7,322 bases of DNA from an uncultured Erysipelotrichaceae bacterium (GTDB lineage: Bacteria; Bacillota_I; Bacilli_A; RF39; UBA660). The notes beneath the pieces were generated by a model, which had not been told where the DNA came from, ran no database searches, and saw only the letters and a program-made list of their open reading frames with translations. The position numbers and the translations under genes were made by a program. The DNA is taken from contig CACZSX010000018.1 in NCBI GenBank assembly GCA_902783915.1, forward strand, positions 1 to 7,322, written 5' to 3'. Below, one piece after another: positions 5,101-7,322 of the stretch (positions are counted from its first letter, which is position 1; each line of letters begins with the position of its first letter).

Positions 5101-7322
5101 TCAATGCAACTTTAAGAGAAGCAGGAACAGGAACAATAACTGTTAGTGCAGGTGGTAAAACATCTTCATGTGTATTAACAGTTAAGAAAGGTTCTGTAAC
5201 ATGCCCAGCAGGTCAATATCTACCTAAAGGCAAAGATAAATGTGAAGAATGCTTGGCAGGAAATTATTGTAAAGGTGGTACTTATCCAATAGATGATATT
5301 GATCAAGGTATCACTAAGTGCCCAGCAGGTCAATATCAAGACAAAACAGGACAAGCAAGTTGCATAAATTGCCCAGCAGGTAAATATAGTAATGAGGGTG
5401 CAACATCATGCACAGTATGTCCAGCAGGAAGATATAGTAGTAGTGAAGGTTCTAAAACTTGTACAAAATGTCCAGCAGGTAAATATCAAAATCAAACGGG
5501 ACAAACAAGTTGTATAAGTTGCCCAACAGGTAAATGGAGTGCAGAAGGCGCAACATCATGTTATACTCCTGGAAGCGGAACAAATTGTGATGGCAAAATA
5601 GCTAATTGTACTGATTATAATAAAGCAGATTGTAGCTGTAAAGCATGTATTACTAACTATGTTGTGAAAGATGGTAAGTGTGTACACGCTTGCGATACAG
5701 ATGCAGTATATAAATATAAATCAAATGCAGAAGCAGTTGCCGCTGCTAATTGCTCTAATGGAGCAAATGCACCTGCTCTTAAATCTGTTAGTGGTACAAC
5801 ATGTTGGAAGAAAGCAGAATGTAAACCTTCAGGAGGTTCTAGTGCTTTATGTCCAACAGGATATAATTATAATTCATATGGAACTGCCCAAGATGCATCG
5901 GCCGGTATTTGTGGAAGTGCAAGTTATAATCCACCAACAAGATATACTGGTTGGGATAATGATCCAAATAAAACAGCAGCAGATAGATTAAAATGTTGGA
6001 AAGTAAATTGTGTAAAAGCAGATTGTTATTGTGGTAGTTGTAATTCTAATGGTAATTGGATAGTTAATTCACTTGGCCAATTTACACAAAAAGAATGCTC
6101 TGCAAAATCTTGCGCTAGTGGAGCAACAAAACAATGGTTAACAAAGCCTTCGGTTCCAGCTACTTGTACTAATAATACAAAAACCTGCGCACCAGGCCAA
6201 TACTTAAATAATGGTGGATGCTTGAAGTGCCCAGCAAATTATTGGTGTCCGGGAGGTACATTTAATTTGAGCCTTCAAAAAGTTCAAGGTTTAAATGAAT
6301 GCCCAAAAGACAAAAAAAATAGTGGTGGATTTGCTAACAGTTATGGATGCTCATCATTTGACTGTATTGGTGGAGAAAAGAAAAATCATATGTGCGTATG
6401 CCCAACAGGTAAAAAATTAAATGGATCAGCTTGTGTTAGCTGTGGTGTAGCTAATGCAACAGCATATTCAAGCGGATGTACACCAAGTGCATGTAAAGCA
6501 GGTTATAAAGTTAGTGGTAGTTCATGTGTAGCATGTAATGTAGCTAATGCAACGTCATATGAAAGTGGTAGTTGTACACCAAAAACATGTAAAACAGGTT
6601 ATAAAGTTAGTGGTAATTCATGTGTAGCATGTAATGTAGCTAATGCAACGTCATATGAAAGTGGTAGTTGTACACCAAAAACATGTAAAGCATATTATAG
6701 AGTTAGTGGAACTTCATGTGTATGTAATGCATTTAGTAATTTAACTACTTGTAAAAATAGTACAGCAAGTGGATATTATAATTGTACAACTGTTGGTACT
6801 AGTTGTTATACTAGGGGAAATTATGTTAAGACAAGTTCTTCATCTGGAAGTAGTTCTAGTAGCTCAACTAAACCAAGCAAACCATCTGGTGGTTGCTTCT
6901 TAGCAGGTACTAAAGTAGTAACTAAAGATGGATATAAAGATATAGATAAGATTGAAGTTGGAGATATAGTATTAACATATAATACAGAGACTAATAAGCA
7001 AGAATATAATAAGGTTGTTAATGCATTTGTATTTGAAGGAATTAAACAAGATTTATACACATTAACTATAAATGGAAAAGATATTAAAGTGACTGAAGGT
7101 CATAGATTCTATGTTAAAACAAGTGATGGTTATGAATATATTCCTGCAAAAGAATTAAAAGTTGGTCATATAGTATTACTTGCTAATAATGAATACCACA
7201 CAATTGATAATATTAGTCATATAACTCAAAATAATGTGGTTTATAATATGGAAGTTGAAAACAATCACAACTATTATGTTGGTGATAGCGGAATATTAGT
7301 ACATAATGTTGCGGTTAACCAA
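1926..7322 (+). CDS. Giant membrane-anchored surface protein: Ig-like stalk, Cys-rich repeats and a pre-toxin-type Hint domain; partial, C-terminus missing
   Basis: An uninterrupted frame of 1799 codons runs off the right edge. Residues 1-42 are Asn/Tyr-rich and should be cytoplasmic. Residues 47-62 form one membrane segment preceded by Lys (EKKSNGLWWK), which predicts N-in/C-out topology. Residue 65 is Cys but lacks a lipobox context (LKFC). Residues 66-172 form an unassigned domain with two cysteines. Ig-like modules follow at about 173-246, 266-340 and 361-438 (DUF5011/HYR-like, each with DGDIT or DGNIT and a TDSxG-type strand). Degenerate Ig-like modules lie at 439-616 and Fn3- or Ig-like modules with DKxGP or DTVKP starts at 617-980. 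A BIG2-like module spans about 984-1088. Residues 1093-1628 carry 60 cysteines. A Ser-rich linker leads to a Hint domain at 1657-1794. This is the plan of a surface-displayed, self-cleaving polymorphic-toxin-like protein. What follows the Hint domain is outside the window, so toxin function is inferred; an adhesin with an autoprocessing domain is the alternative. Confidence 0.93.
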   Translation, partial: MDNNQNNMVQNDYYNNDSYYSNNNYNDNYNNTSYTQEKKSNGLWWKILLLIILIVIIILLLLKFCGSGSGKSADEKYAEFSKRICDAAKTHIGNNPSLMGTAEPGKSVVIKLRTLADANLISAQLENPYYDGNLFKKGTQDKYYPLNNSVRVMVASDGSYYCELVDNSKDVTPPELRLNGDAEITMTVGTDFEDPGYSATDDFDGDITDKVVRSGSVDNSKAGTYTLTYTVQDSAGNTTSKTRTIIFTDYSSSSITLGSILDGVTPMIKLRGANPYCMVKGTQYVEPGAMATDNVDGNITDRIAVTNKVTGNIMGTFRLVYTVEDSSGNKAIAYRAVIVTTECPEQVQPSGGDSVVGVNNAPVITLVGKNSVTIAKGSEYIDLGATAYDKEDGDITSQITTDDTQVNVNAAGIYKVIYRVTDSGGKTATKSRIVTVKDNSIVGNPQVRFTENKENITVRVNEGSDILLTPPKAVNENGVQVAVTKKIEDYTTKQAVSAIDWNKVGKYRVIYTAIHGNGTLKQTKTIVVTIIEGKPEIIGDAIEMTLRKENCDISEADLIRGGIKFTSLSNLTPIVTLVGHESKACIVGTYIIEATATTGGISVSKNITVKVVDKGSQNVPAIRPNKVIITSNSANPANVYNTDGKWVGGTITGINLTFISTPIEGFEISHFEYSKTCNIVDGRVPTTSTSTGSLTWTEEGKNVVCIRAVNKEGVAGDWSDPVYLYLDKTGPKAKFTHTWKDGVSDWHNTSTLTLTYNATDEGSGLDHFEYTYDDVKAKKAENITTYNDANGSLTVKENTEPNRTQLYVYVRAVDKAGNKGEWTLKPAYANMDTVKPEAPSVTVKGNNTALVELTARAKDKTSIRPSGIGKFVYTLNNGDDLSVTARALRSTTCDPLTQVCPNGLVSVSECVNSGRPGVAGKDYTQVEDACERASDYKGIITMPTNTTGANVNYDVRVWTVDRAGNRSDGYANQTVTVTPSKKPVTAVEIYNGDDKIADKASCSNKTLYVGNHLTLKAVLTPTDADNANITWTIEGIDVLREYAKCINADTAQASDCDQFNATLREAGTGTITVSAGGKTSSCVLTVKKGSVTCPAGQYLPKGKDKCEECLAGNYCKGGTYPIDDIDQGITKCPAGQYQDKTGQASCINCPAGKYSNEGATSCTVCPAGRYSSSEGSKTCTKCPAGKYQNQTGQTSCISCPTGKWSAEGATSCYTPGSGTNCDGKIANCTDYNKADCSCKACITNYVVKDGKCVHACDTDAVYKYKSNAEAVAAANCSNGANAPALKSVSGTTCWKKAECKPSGGSSALCPTGYNYNSYGTAQDASAGICGSASYNPPTRYTGWDNDPNKTAADRLKCWKVNCVKADCYCGSCNSNGNWIVNSLGQFTQKECSAKSCASGATKQWLTKPSVPATCTNNTKTCAPGQYLNNGGCLKCPANYWCPGGTFNLSLQKVQGLNECPKDKKNSGGFANSYGCSSFDCIGGEKKNHMCVCPTGKKLNGSACVSCGVANATAYSSGCTPSACKAGYKVSGSSCVACNVANATSYESGSCTPKTCKTGYKVSGNSCVACNVANATSYESGSCTPKTCKAYYRVSGTSCVCNAFSNLTTCKNSTASGYYNCTTVGTSCYTRGNYVKTSSSSGSSSSSSTKPSKPSGGCFLAGTKVVTKDGYKDIDKIEVGDIVLTYNTETNKQEYNKVVNAFVFEGIKQDLYTLTINGKDIKVTEGHRFYVKTSDGYEYIPAKELKVGHIVLLANNEYHTIDNISHITQNNVVYNMEVENNHNYYVGDSGILVHNVAVNQ
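2442..3240 (+). repeat. Three DUF5011/HYR-like Ig modules
   Basis: Residues 173-246, 266-340 and 361-438 share one pattern. It starts with a strand (ELRLNG, MIKLRG, VITLVG), then an acidic Gly turn and DPGYSATD, EPGAMATD or DLGATAYD. Next come DGDIT, DGNIT or DGDIT and a final YTVxDSxGN strand. These are the β-sandwich modules that Firmicutes surface proteins use as stalks. The three differ too much in DNA sequence to be recent duplicates. Confidence 0.85.
4872..5189 (+). other. BIG2-like bacterial Ig domain
   Basis: Residues 983-1088 begin PVTAVEIYNG and contain LYVGNHLTLKAVLTPTDADN, then ITWTIEG, and finish GTGTITVSAGGKTSSCVLTV. That is the BIG2 order: V.I......L..G....L.A...P..A.N..I.W and a closing Thr/Val strand. 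It carries extra cysteines (about 1002, 1044, 1053 and 1080) and leads directly into the cysteine-rich section. Confidence 0.75.
5319..5567 (+). repeat. CPAGxY tandem repeats (GCC2_GCC3/TNFR-like)
   Basis: Five units of 16-17 codons begin at 5319, 5370, 5418, 5469 and 5520, each Cys-Pro-(Ala/Thr)-Gly-x-aromatic with a second Cys 13-14 residues on. A looser unit pair lies just upstream from 5202. Units 1 and 4 share QxxTGQxSCI and units 2 and 5 share SxEGATSC. This suggests that a block of three units was duplicated rather than single units. Confidence 0.9.
6408..6740 (+). repeat. 96-bp tandem repeat (32 residues) with degenerate flanking units
   Basis: The units are 6408-6500 (31 codons, diverged), 6501-6596, 6597-6692 and a truncated, diverged unit at 6693 to about 6740. 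The two central copies differ at two bases only: 6520/6616 (Ser to Asn) and 6594/6690 (Thr to Ala). Each unit reads GYKVSGxSCVACNVANAT, then SYESGSCTPKTCK, with four cysteines. The near-identity marks a recent in-frame duplication. Confidence 0.95.
6894..7307 (+). other. Hint (pre-toxin, intein-type) autoprocessing domain
   Basis: Residues 1657-1794. It begins CFLAGTKVVTKDGYKDI with nucleophile Cys1657, and EVGDIVLTYN follows. Block B is VTEGHRFYV, with Thr1723 and His1726 as the TxxH pair. AKELKVGHIV comes next, then VYNMEVENNHNYYVG and GILVHN ending in His1793-Asn1794. This is the full motif set of the PT-HINT family, which lies directly before toxin domains in polymorphic toxins. Family knowledge says Asn cyclisation cuts the chain after the final Asn. 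A linker rich in Ser (about 1634-1656) sets it off from the Cys-rich region. Confidence 0.92.

Larger units (their letters stand above)
5202..6809 (+). other. Cysteine-rich extracellular region, 60 Cys in about 536 residues
   Basis: Residues 1093-1628 are about 11 percent Cys. They begin with TNF-receptor/GCC2_GCC3-like CPAGxY repeats. A middle section with two KADCxCxxC motifs follows, then a CPxxYWCPGG block (about 1437-1446) and a set of 31-32-residue repeats. The Cys spacing suggests a rod of small disulfide-bonded modules. A cysteine load this high is unusual for a bacterial surface protein and implies oxidative folding outside the membrane. Confidence 0.85.

Noticed and set aside
5671..5991. 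Plus-strand open frame in another frame, Gln-rich
   Set aside because: It overlaps the Cys-rich coding region out of frame. The giant frame has clear domain and repeat periodicity here, and this one has none.
6408..6740. CRISPR-like regular repeats
   Set aside because: The repeats are contiguous, in frame, without spacers, and encode four-cysteine protein modules.
6821..7060. Minus-strand open frame that might be read as an immunity gene for a toxin
   Set aside because: It is antisense to the Ser-rich linker and Hint domain, whose motifs are intact on the plus strand. An immunity gene would be expected downstream of the C-terminus.

Overview
The window is very AT-rich and looks like a low-GC Gram-positive chromosome, probably a host-associated Bacilli or Mollicutes-like lineage. 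This rests on purine-rich Shine-Dalgarno sequences, an LtaS-type lipoteichoic acid synthase, A/T-ending codons, and a very large Ig-like and cysteine-rich surface protein. Trp is written TGG and no in-frame TGA is seen, so the standard bacterial code fits. The organism call is an inference.

Layout: (1) Positions 1-1037, minus strand, hold the N-terminal 345 residues of an LTA synthase-family membrane phosphoglycerol transferase that runs off the left edge. (2) Positions 1038-1119 are an 82-bp divergent intergenic region with candidate promoters and a small palindrome at its centre. (3) Positions 1120-1857, plus strand, encode a complete ZupT-like ZIP divalent metal transporter with no visible Shine-Dalgarno. 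(4) Positions 1858-1925 form a short leader with a candidate promoter and a strong ribosome binding site. (5) From 1926 to the right edge, plus strand, a single open frame of at least 1799 residues encodes a membrane-anchored surface protein. No stretch over 300 bases lacks a gene.

The giant protein is the main object of interest. In order it has an Asn/Tyr-rich cytoplasmic tail, one transmembrane anchor, and an unassigned membrane-proximal domain. Then come a stalk of about ten Ig-like or Fn3-like modules, about 540 residues with 60 cysteines (TNF-receptor/GCC2_GCC3-like CPAGxY repeats plus other tandem repeats), and a Ser-rich linker. It ends in a complete Hint (intein-type autoprocessing) domain closing in LVHN five residues before the window ends. 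In known polymorphic toxins a Hint domain of this type sits just before the variable C-terminal toxin, so the payload and any immunity gene would lie beyond position 7322 and cannot be seen here.

The envelope theme is consistent: a wall-polymer synthase, a metal transporter and a surface-displayed autoprocessing protein. No direct functional link between the three is demonstrated by the sequence.
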